This document shows, in pieces, positions 1 to 9,494 of a DNA stretch of 64,000 nucleotides; the stretch's first letter is position 1, and the number at the start of each line of letters is the position of its first letter. The notes under the pieces are model-generated. The model worked only from the letters and a program-made list of their open reading frames with translations, was not told the origin of the DNA and made no database searches. The stretch comes from an uncultured Saprospiraceae bacterium (GTDB lineage Bacteria > Bacteroidota > Bacteroidia > Chitinophagales > Saprospiraceae). The stretch is taken from positions 37,574 through 101,573 of the forward strand of contig CALKJD010000034.1 of assembly GCA_937995755.1 (NCBI GenBank). Reading direction: 5' to 3'. Made by a program: the position numbers and the translations under genes.

Positions 1-263
1 ATGCCAGCTATTGTTTTTTTTATAGAAACAAATAGATCATATTTATTCCATTTGGTTTACACCCATATGGGTGATATAGCTTGGTTAACGTATTTCAGTT
101 TGTACTCTGATTTGGAATATTGGTCTTGTATTTTATTGAATAGCAAGACTTCTCTAAAATTTATGTTAAGCCCAATTATGTAATTATTCATTACCTTTCA
201 TCCTAAAGGTGAATCACTTTGAAGTTTTTTAACTCCATCATTCTATAATCGGATTATACAATT
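1..263. other. Window-edge stretch without a supportable gene
   Basis: AT-rich sequence before the first convincing gene. The 60-residue ORF starting at base 1 has no recognisable domain and is cut by the window edge. I see no clear promoter, RNA gene or repeat here. Confidence 0.4.
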
Positions 264-1004
264 ATGATTTATCGTTTATTCTCACTTCATTTAGTATTAG
301 TAGCTGTCGGTCTTTTATTATTTATGACAGGCTGCCGTACTGCAGGAATGTATACTTCTAACCCTAGGGATAAGATGGCTTTTGCAGGTACTCAGTTTGA
401 ATTGACTAAGAGTGATTCCTTTTACTTGACTAGCTGGACAGACAATTTTATAAGATTGTTTGATGAAAATGGTAATCAGATTTTTGAAAGAGACAATCAA
501 TATCGCGGTTATGGTACCTATCAATGTTCTGGAGATTCCTTGTCGCTTCATTTTTGTAATGAAGACTCTATTACAGTACAACTAGGTATTGATAGGTTAG
601 ACAGTATAGTTAACCTTTCTATTTATATCTATGATGAACAAGGGATGCTATTACATCCTGACGTGGATCTATTAGATGAAGAAGGGATTAAAGTGCAGAG
701 ATTGTTTAATGAATACAAAGACGTTTTTAATTTTGAAATAGATAGTAAGGATAAGCCATCGCTTATGAAGTTGAAAAGTAGATGGTTAAATATTGAAAAT
801 CCAACAGTTGACCTATCTGTATTAGAAGATGGAGATCATACGATTAAGCGAAAAAGCTATAATGGATACTTTGCGAAAGGCGTAAGGACTATATGGTTTA
901 AGAGACGTCCGACAGGCATTAGGTATAAACTTAAAGATAAAGTAAGGTACCTTCCCAAGAAATGGAAATGGAATTGGATCAATAAGTTATACCGAGATTA
1001 TTAA
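264..1004 (+). CDS. Hypothetical lipoprotein
   Basis: Predicted lipoprotein of 246 residues whose family I do not recognise. The N-terminus is a signal peptide with a long hydrophobic stretch ending in the lipobox MTGC, so the mature protein should begin at the lipidated cysteine near residue 24 and sit in the cell envelope. The rest is soluble, rich in aspartate and tyrosine, with a strongly basic C-terminus (WFKRRPTG, then lysine/tryptophan-rich). No catalytic motif is visible. It faces the convergent glycosidase-like gene 13 bases downstream. The ATG start is chosen because it gives a complete signal peptide. Confidence 0.75.
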   Translation: MIYRLFSLHLVLVAVGLLLFMTGCRTAGMYTSNPRDKMAFAGTQFELTKSDSFYLTSWTDNFIRLFDENGNQIFERDNQYRGYGTYQCSGDSLSLHFCNEDSITVQLGIDRLDSIVNLSIYIYDEQGMLLHPDVDLLDEEGIKVQRLFNEYKDVFNFEIDSKDKPSLMKLKSRWLNIENPTVDLSVLEDGDHTIKRKSYNGYFAKGVRTIWFKRRPTGIRYKLKDKVRYLPKKWKWNWINKLYRDY

Positions 1005-1017
1005 TACTAGAAAGCAA

Positions 1018-2040
1018 TTAATCGTCTAACCCATACCATTTAGCAACTGTCTTAGTGGCTATTTTTCCCTGTGGTGTATAATCCTTGTCAAAGTATCCTT
1101 CGTGGCCCATTCCGTTAGGAAACCATTTCCACATAAATCCTCCTGCCCACCAAGATTCTTTCCAGAATACGGTGTATAACGCCTCTAGAGCATTGGCTTG
1201 TGCTTGCTCGTTGACAGGTAGTTTATGTCTTTCCTTTTCTATTTCCCATGCCTTCCAAGCGCATTTGTCAATAGACATATATCCATACTCCGTAAATAAT
1301 ATTGGCTTGCCTTCTCTTCTTGATAGTTTGTTGAGAATGCTTTTGGTCTCCTGCCATTTATCGATCAGATCGGCTACGCTAGGTGTCTTATCATCGGTGA
1401 GTGGAAAGTAGGCACTCAGGCCTATATAATCCAGATCATCCCAAAATGGTATTGATTCATAGCCATCCCAATTGGAAGAGTAGGTCAATTCACCTTTATA
1501 AAATGTTCTGATTTCTTTGATTAACGATCTCCAAAAGGCTTCTCTTCTTTGAGCAGCTAATTTATATTCAGTACCGATACAAAACATTTCTGCAGATTGG
1601 TCAGCAGCTACTTTGGCAAATGTAATAATGTATTCACGGTAGTTGTTTTCCCATTCTTTCCATTCTTTTTCGGTGTCGAACTCCATATCACCTACCCAAT
1701 CATTGTGCATGTATACCTGTGGTTTTACCATCACTTTTACACCTGCTTTGTGTGCTTTTTTAATGCATTCTTCTACACCTTCTACTCGTTCTCCCCACCA
1801 TTGTCTATCCGATCCAAATCTTACACCAGTCTCACCTGATCTAGAAAACCCAAAGGGTACTAAAGCAATCCATCCTGCATTTACCTCTTCTATCTCCAGC
1901 ATTGGATCACTGTCAAATGGTCTTGGCGGAGCTACCATCGTGAGGCCATCTACTTTAAAGGAGGCCATAGGTGAAGATGGCTGCGCGCAGCTGATCAGAG
2001 ATAAAGACACGAGGCCTATAAGTACAAGGAGTTTGTTCAT
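1018..2040 (-). CDS. GH113-like TIM-barrel glycoside hydrolase lipoprotein
   Basis: Predicted envelope-anchored glycosidase of 340 residues. The signal peptide ends in a lipobox around Cys18 (LISC). The remainder reads as a single TIM barrel of the GH113/beta-mannanase-like group. CIGTEY (Glu158) is placed like the acid/base at the end of strand 4, and LFTEYGY (Glu251) like the nucleophile at the end of strand 7. The aromatic segments WWGE and WKWFPNG fit a sugar-binding cleft. I infer hydrolysis of a beta-linked polysaccharide, perhaps mannan, but substrate cannot be read from sequence. There is no polysaccharide-utilisation locus (SusC/SusD) next to it. It is divergent from mtaB. Confidence 0.75.
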   Translation of the reverse strand: MNKLLVLIGLVSLSLISCAQPSSPMASFKVDGLTMVAPPRPFDSDPMLEIEEVNAGWIALVPFGFSRSGETGVRFGSDRQWWGERVEGVEECIKKAHKAGVKVMVKPQVYMHNDWVGDMEFDTEKEWKEWENNYREYIITFAKVAADQSAEMFCIGTEYKLAAQRREAFWRSLIKEIRTFYKGELTYSSNWDGYESIPFWDDLDYIGLSAYFPLTDDKTPSVADLIDKWQETKSILNKLSRREGKPILFTEYGYMSIDKCAWKAWEIEKERHKLPVNEQAQANALEALYTVFWKESWWAGGFMWKWFPNGMGHEGYFDKDYTPQGKIATKTVAKWYGLDD

Positions 2041-2175
2041 ATGATAAAGGTAATAGTCTATATGGACTAGATGTTCTATTGATCTGAAGATTAGGAAATA
2101 TTAACACCCAATATGTCATTTGTTCTACAACTAAGAATCAAAGTAGTTTTAATAAGTATGAATATTCAAAATGCC

Positions 2176-2183
2176 TATCTTTG
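2176..2183 (+). promoter_or_regulatory. Bacteroidota -7 promoter element (TATCTTTG) for mtaB
   Basis: A perfect TAnnTTTG box lies 21 bases before the ATG at 2205. It overlaps the TTG codon at 2181 that the ORF track uses as a start, so transcription should begin after that codon and the ATG is the likely start. The -33 half is weak. Confidence 0.6.
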
Positions 2184-2204
2184 TGTCATAATACCAATTA
2201 TATT

Positions 2205-3533
2205 ATGTCAACACCACTCAACGTAGCATTCCATACTCTAGGCTGTAAGCTAAATTTCTCGGAGACGAGTAGTATCAGACGAATGTTTGAAGATCATGGC
2301 TATGGTACTTGTACAATCGAGGATGGAGCAGATATCTACATCATCAATACTTGCTCAGTAACGGATTTTGCAGATAAGAAATGTAGATATGAGGTGAGAC
2401 GTGCTCTTAAGCATTCGCCTAACGCGAGAGTAGTGGTAATAGGTTGCTATGCCCAACTAAAGCCTAAGGAGATATCTGAAATTCCTGGTGTAGATCTAGT
2501 GCTGGGTGCAGCTGAAAAGTTTAATATCATTAAATATATTGATGGTCTGTCCAAAACTACGGATAAAGGAATGGTCTTGGCTGGTGAAGTATCCGAAGCG
2601 AATAGTTTTGTAGATGCTTTTAGTTTTGGAGATCGTACTAGGTCGTTTCTTAAGGTTCAGGATGGATGTAACTATAAATGTACATTCTGTACGATACCTC
2701 AAGCAAGAGGAGCAAGTAGATCAGATACTATCGAAAATGCTATCGCTAATGCTAAGAAGATTGCAGATTCCGGCGTGAAAGAAATTGTACTCACGGGTGT
2801 CAATCTTGGAGATTTTGGTAACGGCACTGAGGTAATCGAAGGTACTAAGCCGAAGAAGGAAGCTATGTTTATCGACCTTATTCAAGAGCTAGATCAAGTA
2901 AATGGCGTAGAGAGATATAGAATATCATCTATAGAGCCTAATCTTCTTACAGATGAGATTATCGAGTTTGTTTCTAAGAGTAATAGGTTTTTACCTCATT
3001 TCCATGTCCCATTGCAATCTGGATCAGATAAGGTACTCAAGGCAATGAAGCGAAGATACCTCACACCGTTATATACTTCTAGAGTAGAAAGTATCAAAAA
3101 ACATATGCCTCATGCCTGTATCGGTGTGGATGTCATAGTGGGATTTCCAGGAGAGACGGATGAAGATTTTAAAGAAACTTATAATTTTCTTAAAGATCTG
3201 GATATCTCATATCTTCATGTATTTACTTATAGTGAGCGAGCTAATACTCCTGCCGCGGAGATGGGCGAACCAGTACCGATGAATGTTCGTCGTGAAAGAA
3301 ATGAAATGCTAAGGATTCTTTCTGAAAAGAAGAAGCGTGCGTTTTACGAACAACACTTGGGGTCGACGAAGCAAGTACTTTGGGAGCCTTGTAAGCAAGA
3401 GGACATGATGAATGGATTCACTGACAATTATGTAAAAGTGCAAGCTCCACTCAGGTCAGATCAGATAGGTAAAGTAGAGCAAGTTACGCTCAATGGAATC
3501 GAAGAGAATTCTTTGGTTAGCATTAGCTATTAG
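2205..3533 (+). CDS. mtaB: tRNA t6A37 methylthiotransferase MtaB
   Basis: Radical-SAM enzyme that adds a methylthio group to N6-threonylcarbamoyladenosine at position 37 of tRNA. About 442 residues from the ATG at 2205. Visible in order: the N-terminal UPF0004 domain with its first cluster cysteine in FHTLGC and further cysteines in INTCSV and VIGCYAQ; the radical-SAM cluster motif CNYKCTFC; the downstream HVPLQSGSD and VGFPGETDEDF motifs typical of MiaB/MtaB/RimO; and a C-terminal TRAM-like region. Organisation and length match MtaB better than MiaB or RimO. The upstream TTG in the ORF track sits inside the promoter, so I reject it. Confidence 0.93.
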   Translation: MSTPLNVAFHTLGCKLNFSETSSIRRMFEDHGYGTCTIEDGADIYIINTCSVTDFADKKCRYEVRRALKHSPNARVVVIGCYAQLKPKEISEIPGVDLVLGAAEKFNIIKYIDGLSKTTDKGMVLAGEVSEANSFVDAFSFGDRTRSFLKVQDGCNYKCTFCTIPQARGASRSDTIENAIANAKKIADSGVKEIVLTGVNLGDFGNGTEVIEGTKPKKEAMFIDLIQELDQVNGVERYRISSIEPNLLTDEIIEFVSKSNRFLPHFHVPLQSGSDKVLKAMKRRYLTPLYTSRVESIKKHMPHACIGVDVIVGFPGETDEDFKETYNFLKDLDISYLHVFTYSERANTPAAEMGEPVPMNVRRERNEMLRILSEKKKRAFYEQHLGSTKQVLWEPCKQEDMMNGFTDNYVKVQAPLRSDQIGKVEQVTLNGIEENSLVSISY

Positions 3534-3635
3534 GCCATTTTTAAAATCCATTTCCCCTTGTTAATGCTTGATAACGATATGTTATCGTAGAACTCATATG
3601 TCTGTCAATTGACCTTCTCGATTTATATTTAAATC

Positions 3636-4763
3636 ATGAAATATTCAATTATATTAATTTTTCTGCTTGCAATAGCTTGTCGAAAAAGTGAACGGCCTCC
3701 GCTCGGAAAGGGCACGCTTTATTTTCCAGCAGAAGTGTATAGCGGTCCAGGAGCGGTCTGGAAATATTATGTTCATACGACTCCAGATGGAGGACAGCGA
3801 AAAACGAATATTAAGTACAGGAAACTGGTATATGATAACGCTAAGTTATATTTGACCGACTATGCCGCCGACTTTAAAGAATCTTATAATGAAGTAATAA
3901 GTTTAGAAGGTGATGTTTGGAAAATCGATTCTACATATAGTTATGACTATAGAGGATCTCTTGACAGTTTGCGTACACCTATGATCTATAGTATTGGTAA
4001 AGAGAACGTGTATTTAAATTGGTCTGATAGTAATGCTGTACTAAAGCGAAGTATTAGTAATGCAAATTGGGTAAATAATATTAGTGCGACGCATAATGAA
4101 GTCAAGGATTCGCTTGTTGGAGGGAAGAAAATAAAGACATTTATTGGGACTTTATTATCCAATGCATCATCTGATATTGATACGATTAGGACAGCGTTTA
4201 TTTGGCGTAGAGAATTTATACAAGGTATAGGAATGGCTGCGCAGTATTTCGAAGGTGAAACGGTAAGTACGGAATGGCAAGTAGATGAAATAATGTCGAT
4301 TGAAGAATTTGAGCAGAGAGCCAATCATGGAATGTATAGAGTAGCATATATTGATCCTGATAAAGCCATAGATGGTCAGAGAGATTTTGAAACATGCTAT
4401 CATATCTCAAAAATAAATGACTATTATAATGATGATAGAGCACAACATCTTGGAGGTAAAGGAGGACTGTGGGAAATGATAGAAAATTATCTGAATTATA
4501 GCTTATTGAAAAATCAAGAAGGTTATTTTACTTTTCGGTTTGTAATTAATTGTGAAGGGAAAGCTGGTAGATTTGTTACTGAAGAGGCGGACCTTGAATT
4601 TAATAAAACAGAGTTTTCTGAAGAACTTAGAATGCATTTTCTTGAAATGCTAATGAATGTGTCTCAATGGAAAAATCTATCTATAAATGGTGAAGCAAGA
4701 GACGCATATGTTTATGTCACATTTAAAATACAAGATGATGAAATTGTCGAAATACTACCTTAG
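3636..4763 (+). CDS. Hypothetical lipoprotein, TonB-C-like tail
   Basis: Lipoprotein of 375 residues with a very short signal peptide and lipobox LAIAC (Cys15). No catalytic motif is seen. The last roughly 90 residues (FTFRFVINCEGKAG through YVYVTFKI) have the strand pattern and phrasing of TonB C-terminal-like domains found in many Bacteroidota envelope proteins; this is a resemblance, not a firm assignment. The stop overlaps the start of the next lipoprotein gene by about 29 bases, so the two are probably translated from one message and may act together. Confidence 0.7.
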   Translation: MKYSIILIFLLAIACRKSERPPLGKGTLYFPAEVYSGPGAVWKYYVHTTPDGGQRKTNIKYRKLVYDNAKLYLTDYAADFKESYNEVISLEGDVWKIDSTYSYDYRGSLDSLRTPMIYSIGKENVYLNWSDSNAVLKRSISNANWVNNISATHNEVKDSLVGGKKIKTFIGTLLSNASSDIDTIRTAFIWRREFIQGIGMAAQYFEGETVSTEWQVDEIMSIEEFEQRANHGMYRVAYIDPDKAIDGQRDFETCYHISKINDYYNDDRAQHLGGKGGLWEMIENYLNYSLLKNQEGYFTFRFVINCEGKAGRFVTEEADLEFNKTEFSEELRMHFLEMLMNVSQWKNLSINGEARDAYVYVTFKIQDDEIVEILP

Positions 4764-5622
4764 CATTTTTGTGTGCTTCACATTGATGATTACATCTTGT
4801 GGCGGAAAATCAAAATCTATTTTATATAAAAAAGAGTATACTCAAGAAGAGAAATTAGCTTTAGCAGAATCCCTCTCTAACGGAGCAGGGACAGACTTGT
4901 ACTATCAAGGTGCAGTAGGAGAGCGCATGATCATTTGGGAGGCGTTGAAGCATAATCCTGAAGGCGCTTGGGGCTGGAGAGAAATAGGCGTGCCTTATCT
5001 TAAAAGGGGGTTTGCTCATGAAGCTTCTAAGTACTATTCCAAAGCGGTCGAATACGACGCAGAAGAATGGCTAGGTTACAAAGCTTATTGCTGGTTGTAT
5101 TTCTATAGAGATTATGAAAGGGTAATAAATGAATTAGATAGGTATGATGCATTTACACCTAACTTTGTGGACTACCCGCAGGCTACATCTGTTGATTTCA
5201 TGAGAGGAGTCGCCTACTTGAGATTAGGTAAATTGGAAGAAGCTATAGGATATCTACATAAGCATTTGATAGATGAAAAAGAAAATACTGGAGCTGAATA
5301 TATAGAGCCCAAAGATTACTTAATGCTCGGTGTCGCATGGTATGAAAAAGGTGACTATGTAAAAGCATTAGAAGTCATTGATGAAGGCATACTTCATAAC
5401 GATTCTACTGCAGATCTATACTTCTATAGAGCGCTTGCTTCGGCTAAACTAAGTGATGTAGTAGCGGCTAATACGTTTCTAGATCAAGCGGAGTACTATA
5501 TCAATAATGGAGGAAAAAACATTCGTCCTTACATCGAAGAATTCTATGCAGTGTATCAACAAGATGTAGACCAATTGAGAAATGAATTAACAGGCGTAAA
5601 GCCAGTGGTAGAGTTTTTCTAG
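4735..5622 (+). CDS. TPR-repeat lipoprotein
   Basis: Predicted lipoprotein of about 295 residues starting at MMKLSKYY; the earlier in-frame ATG in the ORF track would put an unrelated segment before the signal peptide. The lipobox is MITSC. The mature part consists of tetratricopeptide-like helical pairs (for example YYSKAVEYDAEEWLGYKAY, FMRGVAYLRLGKLEEAIGYL, MLGVAWYEKGDYVKALEVI), suggesting a protein-binding scaffold in the periplasm. The start lies inside the 3' end of the preceding gene, implying translational coupling. The stop shares a CTAG palindrome with the stop of the convergent MFS gene. Confidence 0.8.
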   Translation: MMKLSKYYLSIFVCFTLMITSCGGKSKSILYKKEYTQEEKLALAESLSNGAGTDLYYQGAVGERMIIWEALKHNPEGAWGWREIGVPYLKRGFAHEASKYYSKAVEYDAEEWLGYKAYCWLYFYRDYERVINELDRYDAFTPNFVDYPQATSVDFMRGVAYLRLGKLEEAIGYLHKHLIDEKENTGAEYIEPKDYLMLGVAWYEKGDYVKALEVIDEGILHNDSTADLYFYRALASAKLSDVVAANTFLDQAEYYINNGGKNIRPYIEEFYAVYQQDVDQLRNELTGVKPVVEFF

Positions 5623-6824
5623 TTTCCTTTAGCAACTCTAATTTTACTCACAAGATAGATCGTAATAATACAGAAGAATATCGCGATATACCCTGTGTAA
5701 TTATAGTTGTGATATTTTCCATCGGTACCGACAGTTACTATCGTTCCGCTGATGAAAGCAGTCGCTGCTATCGCTAGTTGCTGGAGTGCAGACTTAAGAC
5801 TCATAAAGCTTCCTCTGGTTTCTGTACTCGCTGCAGCAGTGATAATAGTGTTAGGTGAGATCATACGTCCACTACCAAAGATAAAGAAGAAGGCAACCAA
5901 TGAAACCGCTATCGATAATGGTACTGTGGTCAAGTGTGTAATTAATATAGTAGGTATCCAACTAATCACCATTACTGTAATGAATACTTTCATGACACCA
6001 TACTTGTCTGTCATCTTACCAATGATTGGTGAGGTAATAGAAGTCGCTATGCCACCAGCAAAAAATTGGTAGGCAACCTCTATCTGCGTAAGACCAATAT
6101 TCTTAATCATAAAAGGAGAGATAAATGGTATAATCATAAAGTGACCCATGATCAATACAAAACCTGCAGTCAATGCATACACTTGGTTTTTATCACCAAG
6201 CACATTGCCTAATATTTGTAGAAGTGATTTTCGCTTTTTAGGTTGCAACTTAATATGGTCATTCATAGCTGGGAAAGTAAAAAATATGATTGCGGCCATC
6301 ACAACTCCAAGTAAGCCTAATACCATAAATGGAATTTGCCAAGAGCCTTTAGCGGCTAAGTAAATCCCAAAAGGCACACCCAATGCGGACGCTGCTGAAA
6401 ATGAAGCAAACAAAACTCCCATGGCAGCACCTCTCTCTTTAAATGGAAATAGATCGCTGATGATAGATAGAACTAAAGCGCCTATCATTCCGCCAAAAAA
6501 ACCTGTTGCTGCTCTAAGTGTTATTAATGTCTCATAAGTAGTACATAGCGAACAGAGATAAGTACCTATTGCAAAACCACCGTAGAGGAAGAGTAAAGCA
6601 TTTTTGCGAGGAAGTCTATCTAGAAATACGATACCAAGGATACAGCTTATACTAGCTGCCAAAGCATAAGCAGATACTAACCAGCTATATTGACTTGCAC
6701 TGATGCCAAACTCAGAAATAAATGTATCTCCCAGTGGCATGATCAACATAGAATCAATGATATGCGTGAAATTCATCACAGCAAGAATATAAAGTATGTA
6801 CTTTCTGGAAGGCTCTTTAGGCAT
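5619..6824 (-). CDS. MFS transporter (DHA1-like exporter)
   Basis: Inner-membrane protein of 401 residues with about twelve hydrophobic segments and the major-facilitator layout. The loop between helices 2 and 3 is LDRLPRKNAL, a divergent form of the MFS motif A. The helix-5 stretch GVLFASFSAASALGVPFGIYL is typical of drug:proton antiporter-like DHA1 members. A sugar/arabinose-efflux or multidrug role is possible, but the substrate is unknown. It converges on the TPR lipoprotein with four shared bases. No dedicated regulator gene is adjacent. Confidence 0.85.
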   Translation of the reverse strand: MPKEPSRKYILYILAVMNFTHIIDSMLIMPLGDTFISEFGISASQYSWLVSAYALAASISCILGIVFLDRLPRKNALLFLYGGFAIGTYLCSLCTTYETLITLRAATGFFGGMIGALVLSIISDLFPFKERGAAMGVLFASFSAASALGVPFGIYLAAKGSWQIPFMVLGLLGVVMAAIIFFTFPAMNDHIKLQPKKRKSLLQILGNVLGDKNQVYALTAGFVLIMGHFMIIPFISPFMIKNIGLTQIEVAYQFFAGGIATSITSPIIGKMTDKYGVMKVFITVMVISWIPTILITHLTTVPLSIAVSLVAFFFIFGSGRMISPNTIITAAASTETRGSFMSLKSALQQLAIAATAFISGTIVTVGTDGKYHNYNYTGYIAIFFCIITIYLVSKIRVAKGN

Positions 6825-6914
6825 AGATTTGAGTTGATTAAAGACTACAATCTACATCAACAATAGTTGTAAATAGAACATTCTATTATTGTAAATGATG
6901 ATTGGTGATGAATA

Positions 6915-7448
6915 TTAGTCGTAGATCAAAAGATCAAATCTTAGTTTATGTTCGGTTACAGTAAGCAGACTTTGTCTTAAATTGTATTTGACTTGCAAAT
7001 CGAATACGCCATCAAGCATGATATCCTTAAGTTCAGATATGCTACTGAGCAATTCTAAGTTGCCTTCGTGATCGAATTCGACAAAGTCATTGTAGTACAT
7101 TTCATTGAAATTGTCATCGTCTACTGAGCTGGCATTGACCACCAAGTTGTTAAGTAGTCGGTATTGAACATTAGGAGTTACAGGTATAATTTGTCCTCTT
7201 CCAGCTACTATGCTAGTCACCTGATCGGCAGTCATACCATTTTGGGCTAGCCTAGTGTGTATTTGATTGGGTACACTATAGATTTCTATCGTATAAGTCT
7301 CTATAGTACTAAATCCTTTGTCTAAGAATACGGTGATTTCAACAGGCATACTAAACCTAGGTTCTTCATCTTTACTACATCCAGAAAATAGAAATATGTA
7401 GCAGATCGCAACTGTCAAAATAGATAACTCTTTCAATCTTAGTTTCAT
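6915..7448 (-). CDS. Hypothetical lipoprotein
   Basis: Predicted lipoprotein of about 177 residues. I start it at MKLRLKELSILTVAIC, which gives a clean signal peptide and lipobox FSGC; the ORF-track version adds 48 residues of unlikely sequence. The mature part looks like a small beta-sandwich (alternating hydrophobic residues such as PVEITVFLDKG and TYTIEIYSV) with no catalytic residues that stand out. The family is unknown. It is divergent from the CBS-fused ligase gene, with a shared intergenic region carrying two inverted repeats. Confidence 0.65.
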   Translation of the reverse strand: MKLRLKELSILTVAICYIFLFSGCSKDEEPRFSMPVEITVFLDKGFSTIETYTIEIYSVPNQIHTRLAQNGMTADQVTSIVAGRGQIIPVTPNVQYRLLNNLVVNASSVDDDNFNEMYYNDFVEFDHEGNLELLSSISELKDIMLDGVFDLQVKYNLRQSLLTVTEHKLRFDLLIYD

Positions 7449-7510
7449 ATAATACCTTTCATATCGCTCTATAAGAACGCGTGAGAACAGAAAATGCTCA
7501 TAATGTAACG

Positions 7511-7560
7511 TCGAAATTAAATATTTCGATATCTTGATCATGTAAATTGTACTAACAATT
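7511..7560. promoter_or_regulatory. Two inverted repeats in a divergent promoter region
   Basis: Between the divergent genes at 7448 and 7581 lie two perfect inverted repeats: TCGAAAT/ATTTCGA around a 5-base centre (7511-7529) and AATTGT/ACAATT around a 4-base centre (7545-7560). Either could be an operator or a leader hairpin. No regulator gene is adjacent. Confidence 0.35.
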
Positions 7561-7580
7561 ACCATCGAAACAAAACTACC

Positions 7581-9494
7581 ATGGGAGAACAACGCGTATC
7601 AGCACTTAATGACGAGAAGAAAATGCAAAAGTTTGTAAAGGCATTATTGGCCGATGTACAAGCTATGGAATATATGCTAGAGCACGATTGGTTTGAATCT
7701 GGGACTATACGTATAGGTGCTGAGCAGGAGATGGTTATGGTAAATAAGCAAAGCCAAAAGCCAGCATGTGTAGCGATGGAGGCCTTGGATAAAATGAAGG
7801 ATTACGACTGGGTAGAGACGGAACTGGCCAAATTTAACTTAGAGACTAACCTGACGCCTAGAGAATTTGTAGGATCATGCTTTTCTGATCTAGAAAAAGA
7901 AAATTCGGAGAAATTAGAGAAAATCCAAGAAGTATTGGACACTATGGATACTGACCTTGTGCTTACTGGTATACTACCGACGCTCAAGAAGAGGGATTTG
8001 ATCATGGATAATCTTACTCCAAAGAAAAGGTATTACGCCCTTATGGAGGCCATTAATGAGCAGTTGATAGGTAATGCATACGAGTTAAAGCTTAGCGGTA
8101 TTGATGAATTAGCATTAAAGCATGATAGCCCATTATTAGAAGCAGTAAATACCAGTTTTCAGATTCATCTACAGATAGAGCCTAAGGATTTTGTGAAGAT
8201 GTATAATATCGCACAAGCGATTACAGGACCGATTATGGCTATATCGGCCAATAGTCCATTAGTGTTTGGTAAGAGACTATGGCATGAGAGTAGGATAGCT
8301 ATGTTTCAGCAAGCTTTAGATACTCGATCTACGCATGATCATATGAGAGAACGTAGTGCGAGGGTAAGCTTTGGTAGAGATTGGCTGCATGAGTCTATTA
8401 TGGAAATCTATAAAGAGGATATTGCGAGGTTCAGAGTATTGCTTAGTTCTGATGTCAAAGAAGATTCTCTCGCTTGTATTAAGAAAGGGGAGACACCAAA
8501 GCTTAGATCGCTACAGGTACATAATTCTACCGTATACAGGTGGAATAGACCATGTTACGGAATCAGTGATAACGGTAAGCCACACTTAAGAATAGAAAAT
8601 CGTGTAATAGCGGCTGGACCTACAGTGATTGATGAAGTAGCGAGTGCATGCTTTTGGCTTGGACTGATGGAAGGTATGGCGCAACGGACTGATGATATTA
8701 CACAGCATATATCGTTTGAGGATGCCAGGGATAATTTTGCTAAAGCAGCACAATTTGGTATTGACTCAAAATTCAATTGGTTTAATGATGAAAAAATAAC
8801 TGCGTCTCAGCTAATTAAAGAAAAACTTATACCTATAGCAAGAGAAGGTCTAGAATATAGAAAAGTCGACAAAGCTGATATAGACAAGTATCTAGGTGTC
8901 ATTGAAGAAAGAACTGATAAGCATATGAACGGTGCCAGATGGATGCTTAGAGGCTATTCAGAACTCAAGAAAACGATAGGAGAGGATGAGGCACTAAGAG
9001 TAATTACCGCAGAGATCGTTCATAATCAAAAGCAAAATATACCTGTGCATAATTGGCCTGCGCCAGATGCTAGTAGACTCAAACAATATAAGATTTCTGA
9101 AATGTTGGTTTCAGATTTTATGGCTACCGATATTTTTACGGTACAGAAAAACGATATCATCCAATTAGTTGCTGAGTTAATGGATTGGAATAAGATAAAA
9201 TATACGCCAGTAGAAGATTCTAAGGGGAAACTTATTGGACTAGTCTCTGCCAGATTAATATTAAGAGAACTAACAAGAAACCCTTCAAGGCGATCTACTA
9301 GGACTGCTGAAGATATCATGGTGACAGATCTAATTACGATTACCGAAGAAACGACGATAAAGGAAGTTACTAGATTAATGCGTGAGCATAATATCGGTTG
9401 TCTTCCTGTTGTCAATGGTGATGAGTTAGTTGGTATGATTACGGAAAACGATTTTATCCGTATCAGCCGAAGACTAATTGAAAGAATGGGGTAG
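7581..9494 (+). CDS. GCS2-family glutamate-cysteine-ligase-like enzyme fused to a CBS pair
   Basis: Fusion of 637 residues. Residues ~1-490 match the GCS2 carboxylate-amine ligase family (glutamate-cysteine ligase and relatives), with the ATP/metal-type glutamates in IGAEQEM and ELAKFNLETNL and a basic HLRIENR motif late in the domain. Residues ~505-637 form two CBS modules (VSDFMATDIFTV...LIGLVSARL and AEDIMVTDLITI...LVGMITENDF), a fold that usually senses adenine nucleotides. I infer ATP-dependent peptide-bond formation, perhaps on glutamate, gated by energy charge. The substrate is not certain. No gshB or egt gene is adjacent, but msrA and selO follow. The TAG stop forms part of a repeat element. 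Confidence 0.85.
   Translation: MGEQRVSALNDEKKMQKFVKALLADVQAMEYMLEHDWFESGTIRIGAEQEMVMVNKQSQKPACVAMEALDKMKDYDWVETELAKFNLETNLTPREFVGSCFSDLEKENSEKLEKIQEVLDTMDTDLVLTGILPTLKKRDLIMDNLTPKKRYYALMEAINEQLIGNAYELKLSGIDELALKHDSPLLEAVNTSFQIHLQIEPKDFVKMYNIAQAITGPIMAISANSPLVFGKRLWHESRIAMFQQALDTRSTHDHMRERSARVSFGRDWLHESIMEIYKEDIARFRVLLSSDVKEDSLACIKKGETPKLRSLQVHNSTVYRWNRPCYGISDNGKPHLRIENRVIAAGPTVIDEVASACFWLGLMEGMAQRTDDITQHISFEDARDNFAKAAQFGIDSKFNWFNDEKITASQLIKEKLIPIAREGLEYRKVDKADIDKYLGVIEERTDKHMNGARWMLRGYSELKKTIGEDEALRVITAEIVHNQKQNIPVHNWPAPDASRLKQYKISEMLVSDFMATDIFTVQKNDIIQLVAELMDWNKIKYTPVEDSKGKLIGLVSARLILRELTRNPSRRSTRTAEDIMVTDLITITEETTIKEVTRLMREHNIGCLPVVNGDELVGMITENDFIRISRRLIERMG

Noticed and set aside
1-183. 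60-residue ORF at the window edge
   Set aside because: No recognisable motif, composition unlike neighbouring genes, and the true start cannot be seen.
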